From contig NZ_BONY01000033.1 in assembly GCF_016862955.1 (NCBI RefSeq), positions 1 to 64,000 on the forward strand: 64,000 nt of DNA, read 5' to 3'. Made by a program: the position numbers and the translations under genes. The notes beneath the pieces were generated by a model. That model was not told the DNA's origin and did no database searches. It worked only from the letters and a program-made list of their open reading frames with translations. The DNA is from Rhizocola hellebori (GTDB lineage: Bacteria > Actinomycetota > Actinomycetes > Mycobacteriales > Micromonosporaceae). Positions within the stretch are counted from its first letter, which is position 1, and every line of letters begins with the position of its first letter. Shown in pieces: positions 38,668 to 47,308 of the stretch.

Positions 38668-39177
38668 GTGACGAACTTTGTCCGTGTCTACATTCCGGCG
38701 ACTGTTCCGCTCGCGGCCTCGCTTCAGGACGGTCCGGAGCTCAAGGTACCGGCAGCGCCTGTGCACGCCGTAACCCCCGCGTTGCGCGAGTGGTACGCGG
38801 AGGGCGATCAGGAGGAGCTGGAATACGTGGCGTTCAGCCGCGCCGCCCAGGAGGCGCTGCGCCTCCTGCACGCCGATCCGGGGGCTCCTCGCCGGCGTGT
38901 GGTGGTGTCGGCGGACATGCCGGAGGCGGCTGTCCAGATCGAAAGCCAGGAGCTGGGCTCAAGCGCGGTGCGGCTCAGCCTGCCGGTGGCGCTGAGCGCG
39001 ATCGCCTCATTCCACATCGATGCCGCGCAGGCCGAAAGCGACGTCGCCGCAGCGGCGGAGGCGATCGAGGCGGCGGCTGCGGGCGATGGCGACGCCCAGT
39101 TCACCGTGGACTCGGTCGAAGATCACGACCTGCTCTGGTACGCGCCCGAGGAGCTGGGCGACATGCTGAAGTCCTGA
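38668..39177 (+). CDS. DUF6912-like protein
   Basis: This is a 169-aa soluble protein starting [63 protein letters not shown]. That N-terminal strand-helix pattern is typical of an uncharacterised actinobacterial family found beside secA-region genes. The remainder is Ala/Glu-rich and ends in an acidic [16 protein letters not shown] segment. GTG 38668. The function is not known. It is convergent with the following membrane-protein gene, 1 nt apart. Confidence 0.75.
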   Translation: MTNFVRVYIPATVPLAASLQDGPELKVPAAPVHAVTPALREWYAEGDQEELEYVAFSRAAQEALRLLHADPGAPRRRVVVSADMPEAAVQIESQELGSSAVRLSLPVALSAIASFHIDAAQAESDVAAAAEAIEAAAAGDGDAQFTVDSVEDHDLLWYAPEELGDMLKS

Positions 39178-39178
39178 G

Positions 39179-40108
39179 TTATTCGGCCTTGCGGGGCAGC
39201 GTCCGTCCAAACGCGACCATCGCGGTGATGGCGCCGATGAAGAAGAGCACCAGACCGGTGTTGAGCCGAGACGCGCCAAGCCCTTGCTGCACCAGGCGAT
39301 CGCCCGCGGCATCGCTGCTGACGAGCGTCAGCAGCCGTGACGTGCCGACGCGGGTGACCAGATCGCCGACTATCCAGAGCAGGCCGGGCAGGCCACCCGC
39401 GAGCAGGTAGAGCGGCCAGCGCGGGGTGACCCCGGCCAGGCGCGCTTCCCGCCGCATGACTCGGTAGGCGATGTAACCGCCGATCAGCCCGGCGACGAGG
39501 GCCTGGGTGGCCGAAAGGTAGCCGGAAGCGGCCTTGTCCGCGGCCTCGGTGCCGTCGGCGCCGAAGATCGGCAGCAGCCAGCTCGAGTTCACCTGCATCA
39601 CGTTGAAGAGGAAAACATTGACCAGCGTGGCGACCACGGCCGCGCTCACGATAATCTGGGGACGGATCATGCTGAGCGCGCCGCCGATGGCGCCGGCGAA
39701 GCCGAGGATGAGCGCCAGCACCCACACCGCGTCGGCGGGCATGCCGCGCACCACGAGCACCGAGGCGCTCGCGAGCGCTCCGGTGACCAGGCCGGCGGCC
39801 ACGGTCACGACCTGGCGCGGCACCCGTGAGGTGCGTGCGGCTACCTGACCGCTCACCCAGATCCCGACCGCCGCTCCGGCGAGGATGCCGGCCAGGGTCA
39901 GCTGCAGCAGCGAGGTGGCGGCCGCCGCGAGCGCGAGATCGCCGCTGGTGGGCGCGAGGAAGTTCCGCACGATGGTCAGGACGGCGATCAGCCAGAGCAC
40001 CGCCGCGAAGGCCAGCCAGCCCCCTCTGGCCGGTGTTTCCGACATTTTGCCGGTACCAGACGAATCGTTTATGGAGGATGGAGGCGTGACGGTGGTCGGC
40101 TCGGTCAT
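39179..40108 (-). CDS. Uncharacterised polytopic membrane protein
   Basis: This 309-aa protein has about eight hydrophobic helices starting near residue 30 (GGWLAFAAVLWLIAVLTIVRNFL). It includes Ala/Gly-rich repeats such as VAAGLVTGALASASVLVV and LALILGFAGAIGGALSMI. The N-terminal 28 residues are Thr/Ser-rich and cytoplasmic-looking. No transporter signature is recognised. AGGAGG precedes ATG 40108. It stands between DUF6912 and pruA without obvious operon partners. Confidence 0.7.
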   Translation of the reverse strand: MTEPTTVTPPSSINDSSGTGKMSETPARGGWLAFAAVLWLIAVLTIVRNFLAPTSGDLALAAAATSLLQLTLAGILAGAAVGIWVSGQVAARTSRVPRQVVTVAAGLVTGALASASVLVVRGMPADAVWVLALILGFAGAIGGALSMIRPQIIVSAAVVATLVNVFLFNVMQVNSSWLLPIFGADGTEAADKAASGYLSATQALVAGLIGGYIAYRVMRREARLAGVTPRWPLYLLAGGLPGLLWIVGDLVTRVGTSRLLTLVSSDAAGDRLVQQGLGASRLNTGLVLFFIGAITAMVAFGRTLPRKAE

Positions 40109-40287
40109 CGGGGCCTCCTGGCCGTGGTGCGAGGGGACAAGCGGGCGGAGTGGGAACAGGGCTCCAGAGCGAGCCTAGCCAGCTCTGCTGGCGTGGGCGT
40201 GGTCGGTCTGGGGTAATCCTGCACATGCGAGGATGTCTCAAGGAGTGGGAGGACAGCGCCGTTCCTCCTGGGAAGAGGGAGCCATCG

Positions 40288-41919
40288 ATGGATGCCGTAT
40301 TCGTGGTACCGGATCCGCACAACGAACCGGTCCTGACCTACGCGCCCGGCTCGCCCGAGCGGGCCACATTGCGCACCCGGCTTGATCAACTCCAGGCCGA
40401 ACGGGCCGATCTGACGATGACCATCGATGGGCAGCAGCGCATGGCCGGCGGTGAGGCGATCGAAGTCGTCCAGCCGCACAAGCATCGCCATGTGCTCGGA
40501 ATCACCCACAATGCGACCAACGCCGATGCCGTTTCGGCGGTGACGGCCGCCAAGAAGGCTGCCCCACTATGGCGTGAAATGTCATTCGAAGATCGGGCCG
40601 CGATCTTCCTCAAGGCTGCCGACCTCCTGGCCGGCCCGTGGCGCGCCACGCTCAACGGCGCCACCATGCTCGGCCAGTCGAAAACCTGTTACCAGGCGGA
40701 GATCGATGCGGCGTGCGAGCTGATCGACTTCCTTCGCTTCAACGTCTTCTTCGCGCGCAAGCTTCTCGCCGAGCAGCCCTTCTCGTCGACGGGCGTGTGG
40801 AACCGCTTTGACCACCGGCCGCTCGAAGGCTTCGTCTACGCGATCACGCCGTTCAACTTCTCCGCGATCGCGGGAAACCTGCCTTCCGCGCCTGCGCTGC
40901 TGGGCAACACGGTGGTGTGGAAGCCCGCGCACACCCAGCAGTTCGCCGCCCATCACACGATGCGTCTCTTCGAGGAGGCGGGCCTGCCGCCCGGCGTGAT
41001 CAATATGGTCACCGGCGACGGCATAGCCGTTTCTGATGTCGCGCTCAGCGACCCCGATCTGGCGGGTATCCACTTCACAGGAAGTACCAAGGTTTTTCAG
41101 CTTCTATGGAGGACGGTCGGCGAGAATATCGCTAAGTACCGCAGCTATCCGCGCATCGTCGGGGAGACCGGCGGAAAGGATTTCGTGATCGCGCATCCGT
41201 CGGCCGATCCGGTCGCGCTGGTGACCGCGTTGGTACGGGGCGCTTTTGAGTACCAGGGCCAGAAGTGCTCAGCCGCGTCGCGCGCCTATGTCCCGCGTTC
41301 GCTTTGGGACGCCGGGGTTCGTGACGACCTCGCCAGCCGCACGGAGTCGCTCAAGTACGGCGACGTCACCGACTTCACCAACTTCGGCGGAGCGGTGATT
41401 GACGCGCGGGCGTTCAAACGGCACTCGGAGGCGCTGGAGATGATCAAATCTTCGCAAGCGTGCACAGTGATCGCGGGTGGTACATGTGACGACAGCGAGG
41501 GCTATTTCGTCCAGCCAACCGTTTTCGAGTGCACCGACCCGGCGCACGAGGTCTTCACCACCGAATACTTCGGCCCCATCCTCGCCGTGCACGTCTTTGA
41601 CGACGCGAGTTTCGAATCGGTGGTGAAGCAGGCGGAAAGCGTGGCGCCTTACGCGCTCACCGGTGCGGTTTGGGCACAGGATCGCAAGGCGATCGAGTGG
41701 ATGTCGCGCGAGCTTCGCTTCGCGGCGGGCAACTTCTACATCAACGACAAGCCGACCGGAGCCGTGGTCGGGCAACAGCCGTTCGGCGGCGCGCGTGCTT
41801 CCGGTACCAATGACAAAGCAGGCTCATGGCAGAACCTGATCCGATGGATGTCACCGCGCACCATCAAGGAGACGTTCGTCCCGCCGGCAGACCACGTCTA
41901 TCCGCACATGGGGTCGTGA
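40288..41919 (+). CDS. pruA: L-glutamate gamma-semialdehyde (P5C) dehydrogenase
   Basis: This 543-aa monofunctional P5C dehydrogenase oxidises glutamate semialdehyde to glutamate with NAD, the second step of proline catabolism. The length and N-terminus (ERATLRTRLDQLQAERADLTMTIDGQ) match the group 1 PruA family. Landmarks are YAITPFNFSAIAGNLPSAPALLGNTVVWKPA, FTGSTKVF, the general-base Glu in GETGGKDFVIAHPS and the nucleophile Cys in QGQKCSAASRAYVP. GAGGGAG precedes ATG 40288. No proline dehydrogenase gene lies in the window. Confidence 0.93.
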   Translation: MDAVFVVPDPHNEPVLTYAPGSPERATLRTRLDQLQAERADLTMTIDGQQRMAGGEAIEVVQPHKHRHVLGITHNATNADAVSAVTAAKKAAPLWREMSFEDRAAIFLKAADLLAGPWRATLNGATMLGQSKTCYQAEIDAACELIDFLRFNVFFARKLLAEQPFSSTGVWNRFDHRPLEGFVYAITPFNFSAIAGNLPSAPALLGNTVVWKPAHTQQFAAHHTMRLFEEAGLPPGVINMVTGDGIAVSDVALSDPDLAGIHFTGSTKVFQLLWRTVGENIAKYRSYPRIVGETGGKDFVIAHPSADPVALVTALVRGAFEYQGQKCSAASRAYVPRSLWDAGVRDDLASRTESLKYGDVTDFTNFGGAVIDARAFKRHSEALEMIKSSQACTVIAGGTCDDSEGYFVQPTVFECTDPAHEVFTTEYFGPILAVHVFDDASFESVVKQAESVAPYALTGAVWAQDRKAIEWMSRELRFAAGNFYINDKPTGAVVGQQPFGGARASGTNDKAGSWQNLIRWMSPRTIKETFVPPADHVYPHMGS

Positions 41920-42719
41920 ATTTGATGAGCCAGGAGCGTTTCGCCAACTTCGGTGAGCAAGGCGGGCAGCTGACCTACAACAGCTATCTGCGGGTGCCCG
42001 AGCTGCTTTCCCAGCAGGTCCCCGAATCCGATCCACAAGCCCACGACGAGCTTTTATTTATCACCATCCATCAGTCGTACGAGCTCTGGTTCAAGCTGCT
42101 GCTGCACGAGCTTTCCGACGCCAGGGACAGGATGCTGGAAGGCGAGAGCTATCTGCCCCGGGTGCGCCTTGAGCGCTGCCGTTCGATCGAAGGGGTGCTG
42201 GTGCATCAGGTCGATGTGATCGACACGATGACGCCTCAGGATTTTTTGATCTTCAGGAATAAGCTGGCGCCGGCATCGGGCTTCCAGTCGGCTCAGTTTC
42301 GCGAAATCGAGTTCCTTTCCGGACTCAAGGATCCGGGCTATCTTGAGCGCTTCCGTGGGCTGACCGAACATGAGCGTGTCGCGCTCAGGGAGCGGCTCGA
42401 CGAGCCCTCGTTGTGGGACGGCTATCTCGCACTGCTTGGCGCGCACGGTTTCGACGTTCATGACACCGAAGAGCGCTTCGCCGCGCTGGTGACCATCGCC
42501 AACGATCGCGAGAAGTACGGAGCGCTTTGGGATCTGGCCGAAGCGCTCATCGCGCATGATCAGGCGTGGTCATTGTGGCGTGCGCGACACGTGTTAATGG
42601 CCGAGCGTCAGATCGGCACGAAATCTGGCACAGGAGGCTCCTCCGGAGGGGCGTATCTGCGCTCCCGCGTGGAGAAACGCTTCTACCCGGAGCTGTGGGA
42701 GCTCAGATCACGGCTCTGA
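41916..42719 (+). CDS. kynA: Tryptophan 2,3-dioxygenase
   Basis: This 267-aa heme dioxygenase opens the indole ring of tryptophan to N-formylkynurenine. Motifs are QLTYNSYLRVPELL, FITIHQSYELWFKLLLHEL (substrate pocket), SGFQSAQFREIEF and RHVLMAERQIGTKSGTGGSSGGAYLRS, which includes the conserved heme-ligand His. GTG 41916 overlaps the pruA stop (GTGA); ATG 41925 is an alternative. No kynureninase or formamidase gene is adjacent, so the pathway is completed elsewhere. Confidence 0.93.
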   Translation: MNLMSQERFANFGEQGGQLTYNSYLRVPELLSQQVPESDPQAHDELLFITIHQSYELWFKLLLHELSDARDRMLEGESYLPRVRLERCRSIEGVLVHQVDVIDTMTPQDFLIFRNKLAPASGFQSAQFREIEFLSGLKDPGYLERFRGLTEHERVALRERLDEPSLWDGYLALLGAHGFDVHDTEERFAALVTIANDREKYGALWDLAEALIAHDQAWSLWRARHVLMAERQIGTKSGTGGSSGGAYLRSRVEKRFYPELWELRSRL

Positions 42720-42777
42720 GGCACAAACCGGACAAACGGGTTGTATTGGACCGTCGATTCAGGACTGTCTGACGCGA

Positions 42778-42789
42778 ACTGTGCACAGT
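42778..42789. promoter_or_regulatory. Palindrome upstream of the PadR-like gene
   Basis: ACTGTGCACAGT is a perfect 12-bp palindrome. It overlaps a longer GCACA-6 bp-TGTGC repeat (42783-42798). It lies 52 bp before the ATG at 42842 and upstream of a TAGCGT hexamer (42829-42834), so it is a candidate autoregulatory site. Confidence 0.5.
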
Positions 42790-42841
42790 GGATTGTGCGG
42801 AAATCCTGGACGTTGGCCTTTTTGGTTGTAGCGTAGATGAC

Positions 42842-43351
42842 ATGGCAGAGTCAGACATCAACGCAACAGCGGCAGCCGTGCTCGGTTTGCTGCACGAAGG
42901 GTCGATGACGGGGGGCCAGTTGATGGCCGCCGCGGAGCGTCGACTCGGCTCATATTGGTCAATGACCCGCTCTCAGGTTTACCGGGAGCTGCCGGTCCTC
43001 GCATCGATGGGATATGTGAAGGCGGGCAAGCAGGGCCAGCGCGCGAGCCAGCCCTACTCCATCACCCAGAAGGGCAAGGCCGCGTTCAGCCGCTGGCTGA
43101 GCGAGGAGCCCGGCCGCGAGCTGGTCCGCAATCCGTATGCGCTTCGCGTAGCCTTCGGCACCGCGCTGGGCACGGGCGGCACCAAACTTCGCAAGGAGGC
43201 CGAGGAATATCACAACGAGCAGCTCACCGAGGCCCGCGAGCAGGCGAAGGAAGCCAAGAAAGAGGGCGACAAGATGACCGCCGCCGGGCTCGAGTTCGCG
43301 GTCAACTATCACAAGGCAGCGCTGACCTGGTTGAAGACCGCCACCAAGTGA
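42842..43351 (+). CDS. PadR-family regulator (kynA neighbour)
   Basis: This is a 169-aa protein. The N-terminal wHTH reads TAAAVLGLLHEGSMTGGQLMAAAERRL then SQVYRELPVLASMGYVKAGKQGQRASQPYSITQKG, with PadR-type spacing. The C-terminal half has a long Lys/Glu-rich helix (EEYHNEQLTEAREQAKEAKKEGDK) for dimerisation. ATG 42842 is 7 nt after TAGCGT, so its mRNA may be leaderless. It is transcribed in the same direction as kynA, 122 bp away, and overlaps the convergent kinase gene by 43 bp. Confidence 0.85.
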   Translation: MAESDINATAAAVLGLLHEGSMTGGQLMAAAERRLGSYWSMTRSQVYRELPVLASMGYVKAGKQGQRASQPYSITQKGKAAFSRWLSEEPGRELVRNPYALRVAFGTALGTGGTKLRKEAEEYHNEQLTEAREQAKEAKKEGDKMTAAGLEFAVNYHKAALTWLKTATK

Positions 43352-44304
43352 CGCAACGCTTGGTGCGACTCTACGGTCGCTTCCAGACTGTCCAATGCGA
43401 ACAGACCGGCGCCTAGCACCGGGGGCTGGGTAAGCACAGTTACGAGAGCACCGGGGGAGTGGGCACCAATCCCGTTCCGGACCGCCTCGTCGAGCAGCGG
43501 GTGCTGCGCACGCAGCACGCCGCCGCCGAGGACTACGGCGTAATCTGAGTCCTGAAGGTTGAGCCGATTGGCCGCGACGGTGACGAGAGCCACAATTTCC
43601 ATAGCCTGACGGGCCACCACCCGATGGGCGACCTCGTCACCCGTTGCGGCCACGGCGAAGAGAAGCTCGCTCATGTTAGCCAAGCGTTCCTGGGCGATCA
43701 TTCCTAAGTGGACGCCGACGATCACCTCGGCCACCGTCGCCGCGCCGAAATGCCGGGCGACCGCCTGCTGCAATGCGGTCGCCGGTCCACGGCCGTCCTC
43801 GGCGCGCGCTGCGTGCCACATGGCCAGCGACCCGAGGTGCTGGCCACCGCCCCAGTCGCCGGAGAGCGTGCCCAGCGCGGGGAAGCGCGCTGTCCTTCCG
43901 TCGCGAGTGCGGCCGACACAGTTGATCCCCGCCCCGCACACCACCGCTATCGCGTCCGGCGCGTCCGTGCCCGCGCGAAGCAGCGCGAACGTGTCGTTCT
44001 CCACGCGGTAGCTGTTGGCCCATCCGGTGGCCTGCACCGCCGCGGCGGCTTTAGCCACCTCCTGCGGCAGATCCACACCGGACAGAAACAGCTCGGCCCG
44101 CTCAAACATCACCTCGCCGAGCGCGGCTTCTTCTCTGGCTGTCGTGATGAGACGGTCGAGCAGCCGCATCGCGTGGTCGAGCCCGAGCCCCTGCGGGGAC
44201 GAGCCCGGCCCGCGTACATATGAATGGACCTTGCCTTCGTCGTCGCCCACAAGAACGTCTGTTTTGGAGTTTCCGCCGTCGACGGCCAGCCAATAGCGAG
44301 TCAT
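43309..44304 (-). CDS. BadF/BadG-type sugar kinase (N-acetylglucosamine kinase-like)
   Basis: This 331-aa ASKHA-fold kinase has the phosphate-1 motif VDGGNSKTDVLVGD at the N-terminus. The phosphate-2 and adenosine regions lie in AIAVVCGAGINCVG and VVLGGGVLRAQHP. Members phosphorylate N-acetylglucosamine, glucosamine or related sugars at O6. It is last in a sugar-uptake operon and overlaps the GH4 gene (ATGA). It may phosphorylate the imported glycoside before GH4 cleavage, or the released monosaccharide afterwards; the sequence does not decide. Confidence 0.83.
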   Translation of the reverse strand: MTRYWLAVDGGNSKTDVLVGDDEGKVHSYVRGPGSSPQGLGLDHAMRLLDRLITTAREEAALGEVMFERAELFLSGVDLPQEVAKAAAAVQATGWANSYRVENDTFALLRAGTDAPDAIAVVCGAGINCVGRTRDGRTARFPALGTLSGDWGGGQHLGSLAMWHAARAEDGRGPATALQQAVARHFGAATVAEVIVGVHLGMIAQERLANMSELLFAVAATGDEVAHRVVARQAMEIVALVTVAANRLNLQDSDYAVVLGGGVLRAQHPLLDEAVRNGIGAHSPGALVTVLTQPPVLGAGLFALDSLEATVESHQALRHLVAVFNQVSAAL

Positions 44305-45521
44305 TTTCGCGCCCACGGCAGGTAGGCCTCGTTCGCCGCGAGCAGGCGATCGGTCAGGCGCTCGGCGATGTCATGCTGCCCCACGAGCGGGTGCGCCAGC
44401 AGGGCGAGGTACACGCGGTCCCGGCCGCCGTGCAGACTCGCCTGGAGTGCGAGCTCCTCGTAGGCGCTCACGGCCGCGATCAGGCCCGAATACGGCGCTA
44501 AGACGGGCGGTGTGGGCAGCGCGGTGGCGCCCGCGCGATCGACCCGGCAGCTGACCTCTATCACCGCCTCATCGGCCAGGAAGGGCAAATGGCCCTGGTT
44601 GCGCAGGTTTACCGCGTGGATCGCGTTGTCGCCGTTCAGTAGCGACGAGATCAGGCCGACGGCCGCCTCCGAGTAGAACGCGCCGCCGCGCCGCGAAAGC
44701 AGCTCGGGTTTGCTGGTGAGGGCCGGGTCTTGGTACAGGCGCAGGAGTTCGGCCTCGATCTGGGCCACCGCTTCGCCCCGGGTGCCCTGCTTGCGCTGTT
44801 CGGCCAGCACCGAGTCGTGCTGGTAGAAGTAGCGCAGGTAATAGGACGGCACGCTGCCCAGGCGCTGCAACACCTCCACCGGGAGCTGCACCTGTTGCGC
44901 CGCGTCGGCCAGCAGCTCGGGCAACCGGTCGACGCCGTGCACATAGGCGGCGCGCTCCCAGGTGAGGTGGTTGAGCCCGACATGGTCCAGGGTGACCTCC
45001 TCGGGCGACACGCCGAGCAATCCAGCGAACCGGCGCTGGAAGCCGATCGCCACATTGCACAGCCCGGCCGCGCGGTGTCCCGCGTCCAGCAGCGCCCGGG
45101 TGACTATCCCGACCGGATTCGTGAAGTTGATGATCCAGGCGCCCGGTGCCCGCTGCGCCGCGCGTGCGGCGACGTCGAGCACGACCGGCACCGTGCGCAG
45201 CGCTTTGGCCAGCCCGCCCGCACCGGTGGTCTCCTGGCCGATGCAGCCGCACTCCAACGGGAAGGTCTCGTCGCTGATCCGGGCCTGCTGCCCGCCCACC
45301 CGAAGCTGAATTATCACGATGCTTGCGCCGTCGAGGCCGGCGTCCAGATCGTCGGTCCAGCTCACCTTCCCAAGCAAGCGCTTGGCAAAGGGGCCAACGA
45401 TATTCAGGCGCTCCGCTGAGGGGTCGATCAGGACCACCTCGGACAGGTCGGTGAAGCGGGTGAATCCGTCAATCAGCTCGGGGGTGTAGGTGGAACCCCC
45501 ACCCACGACAGCGATCTTCAT
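44301..45521 (-). CDS. GH4-family glycosidase (6-phospho-beta-glucosidase type)
   Basis: This 406-aa NAD- and metal-dependent glycosidase begins with the GH4 Rossmann motif VVGGGSTYTPELIDGF. The metal-site blocks follow: INFTNPVGIVTRALLDAG, GLCNVAIGFQRRF (Cys ligand) and VGLNHLTWERA (His ligand). GH4 enzymes use redox-assisted elimination and normally act on 6-phosphorylated glycosides. No PTS gene is near, but a kinase overlaps it. Upstream are two permeases and a binding protein. Confidence 0.9.
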   Translation of the reverse strand: MKIAVVGGGSTYTPELIDGFTRFTDLSEVVLIDPSAERLNIVGPFAKRLLGKVSWTDDLDAGLDGASIVIIQLRVGGQQARISDETFPLECGCIGQETTGAGGLAKALRTVPVVLDVAARAAQRAPGAWIINFTNPVGIVTRALLDAGHRAAGLCNVAIGFQRRFAGLLGVSPEEVTLDHVGLNHLTWERAAYVHGVDRLPELLADAAQQVQLPVEVLQRLGSVPSYYLRYFYQHDSVLAEQRKQGTRGEAVAQIEAELLRLYQDPALTSKPELLSRRGGAFYSEAAVGLISSLLNGDNAIHAVNLRNQGHLPFLADEAVIEVSCRVDRAGATALPTPPVLAPYSGLIAAVSAYEELALQASLHGGRDRVYLALLAHPLVGQHDIAERLTDRLLAANEAYLPWARK

Positions 45522-45524
45522 TGG

Positions 45525-46352
45525 CTAGCCCTTTACTCCGGTGAGGGTCACGCCTTCGACGAAGGCCTTCTGTGCGAAGAAGAAAAGCACCACGATCGGC
45601 ACCATGGTCAGCAAAGCCGCGGCGCTGACCAATTGCCATTCAACATGGTGGATGGATCGAAATCCGGCAAGGCCCAGCGACACTGTCCAGTTGTCCTTGT
45701 TTTCGCTGGTGTAGAGCAATGGTCCGTAGTAGTCGTTCCAGGCGTAGAAGAACTGGAACATAGCGGTCGCGGCGATGCCCGGCCGGGCCATCGGGATGAC
45801 CACCCGCCAAAGGGTGCGCCACTCGCCCGCGCCGTCGACGCGCGCCGCGTCCAGGTATTCGTCGGGGATCGTGACGAGGAACTGGCGCAACAGGAAGATG
45901 GAGAAGGCGTCACCGGCGAGCATCGGCAGGATCAGCGGCCACAGCGATCCGGTCAGCCCGTTGCTGGCCCAGAAAAGGTAGAGCGGCACCGTGGTGACCT
46001 GGGGCGGCAGCATCATCATGCAGATGATCAAGACCATGGTGGTGTTGCGCCCGCGCCAGCGCAGCTTGGCCAGGCCATAGGCGGCGGGCACGCTGGCCAG
46101 CAACATGAATGCGGTGGCCAGGCCGGCATAAAGAAGAGTGTTCATCAGGTACCGGCCTAGCGGCGCTTTGTTGAAGGCCTCCACATAGTTGGCCGGATGC
46201 CAGTCCTGCGGCCAGATCTGCGAAGTGAGCGTCTGATCGCTGGACATGAACGAGGTGAGGAGGAGAAACACCACCGGCGCAAGGAACATGAAGCTGAGCG
46301 CGATCGCCACCGCGTGGCGCGCGATGAACAGCAGGACAACCCTTCGTGTCAT
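45525..46352 (-). CDS. Sugar ABC transporter permease (MalG type)
   Basis: This 275-aa inner-membrane permease has six helices. The EAA loop EYLDAARVDGAGEWRTLWRVVIPMARPGI binds the ATPase subunit. The start at ATG 46352 overlaps the stop of the upstream permease as ATGA. A longer open frame continues upstream but is antiparallel shadow of that permease. It pairs with the 318-aa permease to form the CUT1 channel. Confidence 0.92.
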   Translation of the reverse strand: MTRRVVLLFIARHAVAIALSFMFLAPVVFLLLTSFMSSDQTLTSQIWPQDWHPANYVEAFNKAPLGRYLMNTLLYAGLATAFMLLASVPAAYGLAKLRWRGRNTTMVLIICMMMLPPQVTTVPLYLFWASNGLTGSLWPLILPMLAGDAFSIFLLRQFLVTIPDEYLDAARVDGAGEWRTLWRVVIPMARPGIAATAMFQFFYAWNDYYGPLLYTSENKDNWTVSLGLAGFRSIHHVEWQLVSAAALLTMVPIVVLFFFAQKAFVEGVTLTGVKG

Positions 46353-47305
46353 AGGAACGTCCTGAACCGGCGCAGCAACAGCAGCGTGGCGCTCAGCGAG
46401 ACCGCGAAGAGCACGAGCGAGAGCACGCTGGCGTAGCCGAGAGCGCCTGTCCCGAAACCGACCGTGTACAGCCGGAGCGGATAGGTGAACGTGGAGTCGT
46501 TGGGGTAGCCGAACACGTTGGTGATCCCGCCGCCCGCGGTGACCGACCCCGACGCGACGCTGGCCGCCACCGCGGCCTGGGTGAAGTACTGAAGCGTGGC
46601 GATGACCCCGGTGATCGCGGCGAACTGGAGCACCGGCGAGATGCCCGGCAGTGTCACGTAACGGAAGCGCTGCCAGGCGTTCGCCCCGTCCAGCGCGGCG
46701 GCTTCGTGAAGCTCCGCGGGCACGTCGAGCAACGCCGCGATGAATATGATCATGAGGTCGCCGATGCCCCAGAGGGCAAGGAAGACCAGCGACGGCTTGG
46801 CCCAGTCGGGGTCGTTGAACCACAATGGCGGGCTGCTCATGCCCAGCTTCGCCAGCAGCGTGTTGACGGGCCCTGTCCCCGGCTTGAGCAGGAGGACAAA
46901 GGCGATCGTCGCCGCGACGGGTGGCGCGAGCGCGGGGAGATAGAAGATCGTTCGGTAGACGCCGCGGCCCCGCTTGACCTGATTGAGGAAAAGCGCGGTG
47001 AGCAGGGCACCGAGCATCCGCGCCGGGACCATCACCAGCACCAGCCACACGGTGTTCTCGATCGCCTTGCCCAGGCGAATGTCCTCGAGCAGGAAACGCC
47101 AGTTGTTCCAGCCGACGAAGCTGGGCGGATCGGTGAGCGTCTCCAGCCGGATGTTGGTGAAGGAGAAGTACACGGCGGAAAGCAACGGGTAGATGAGGAA
47201 GAGCCCGAGGCCGACCAGGGTCGGCAGCACAAAGGTGTAGGGCGTCAAGCGTTTGCGCCAAGGGGTGCCGGGCCGGCCGGCACCCCTGGTGACCAATGTG
47301 GACAT
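46349..47305 (-). CDS. Sugar ABC transporter permease (MalF type)
   Basis: This 318-aa permease has six helices starting with YTFVLPTLVGLGLFLIYPLLSAVYFSFTN. The EAA loop is ELHEAAALDGANAWQRFRYVTLPGISP. It lies 3 nt downstream of the binding-protein gene. Together with the MalG-type protein it should serve a CUT1 importer. No ATP-binding subunit is present in this cluster, so a shared MsiK-type ATPase is expected from actinomycete precedent. Confidence 0.92.
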   Translation of the reverse strand: MSTLVTRGAGRPGTPWRKRLTPYTFVLPTLVGLGLFLIYPLLSAVYFSFTNIRLETLTDPPSFVGWNNWRFLLEDIRLGKAIENTVWLVLVMVPARMLGALLTALFLNQVKRGRGVYRTIFYLPALAPPVAATIAFVLLLKPGTGPVNTLLAKLGMSSPPLWFNDPDWAKPSLVFLALWGIGDLMIIFIAALLDVPAELHEAAALDGANAWQRFRYVTLPGISPVLQFAAITGVIATLQYFTQAAVAASVASGSVTAGGGITNVFGYPNDSTFTYPLRLYTVGFGTGALGYASVLSLVLFAVSLSATLLLLRRFRTFL

Positions 47306-47308
47306 GGC

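Noticed and set aside
46352-47261. N-terminal extension of the MalG-type permease to 578 codons
   Set aside because: The extra part is an out-of-frame reading of the MalF-type permease; ATG 46352 with an ATGA overlap is the normal arrangement.
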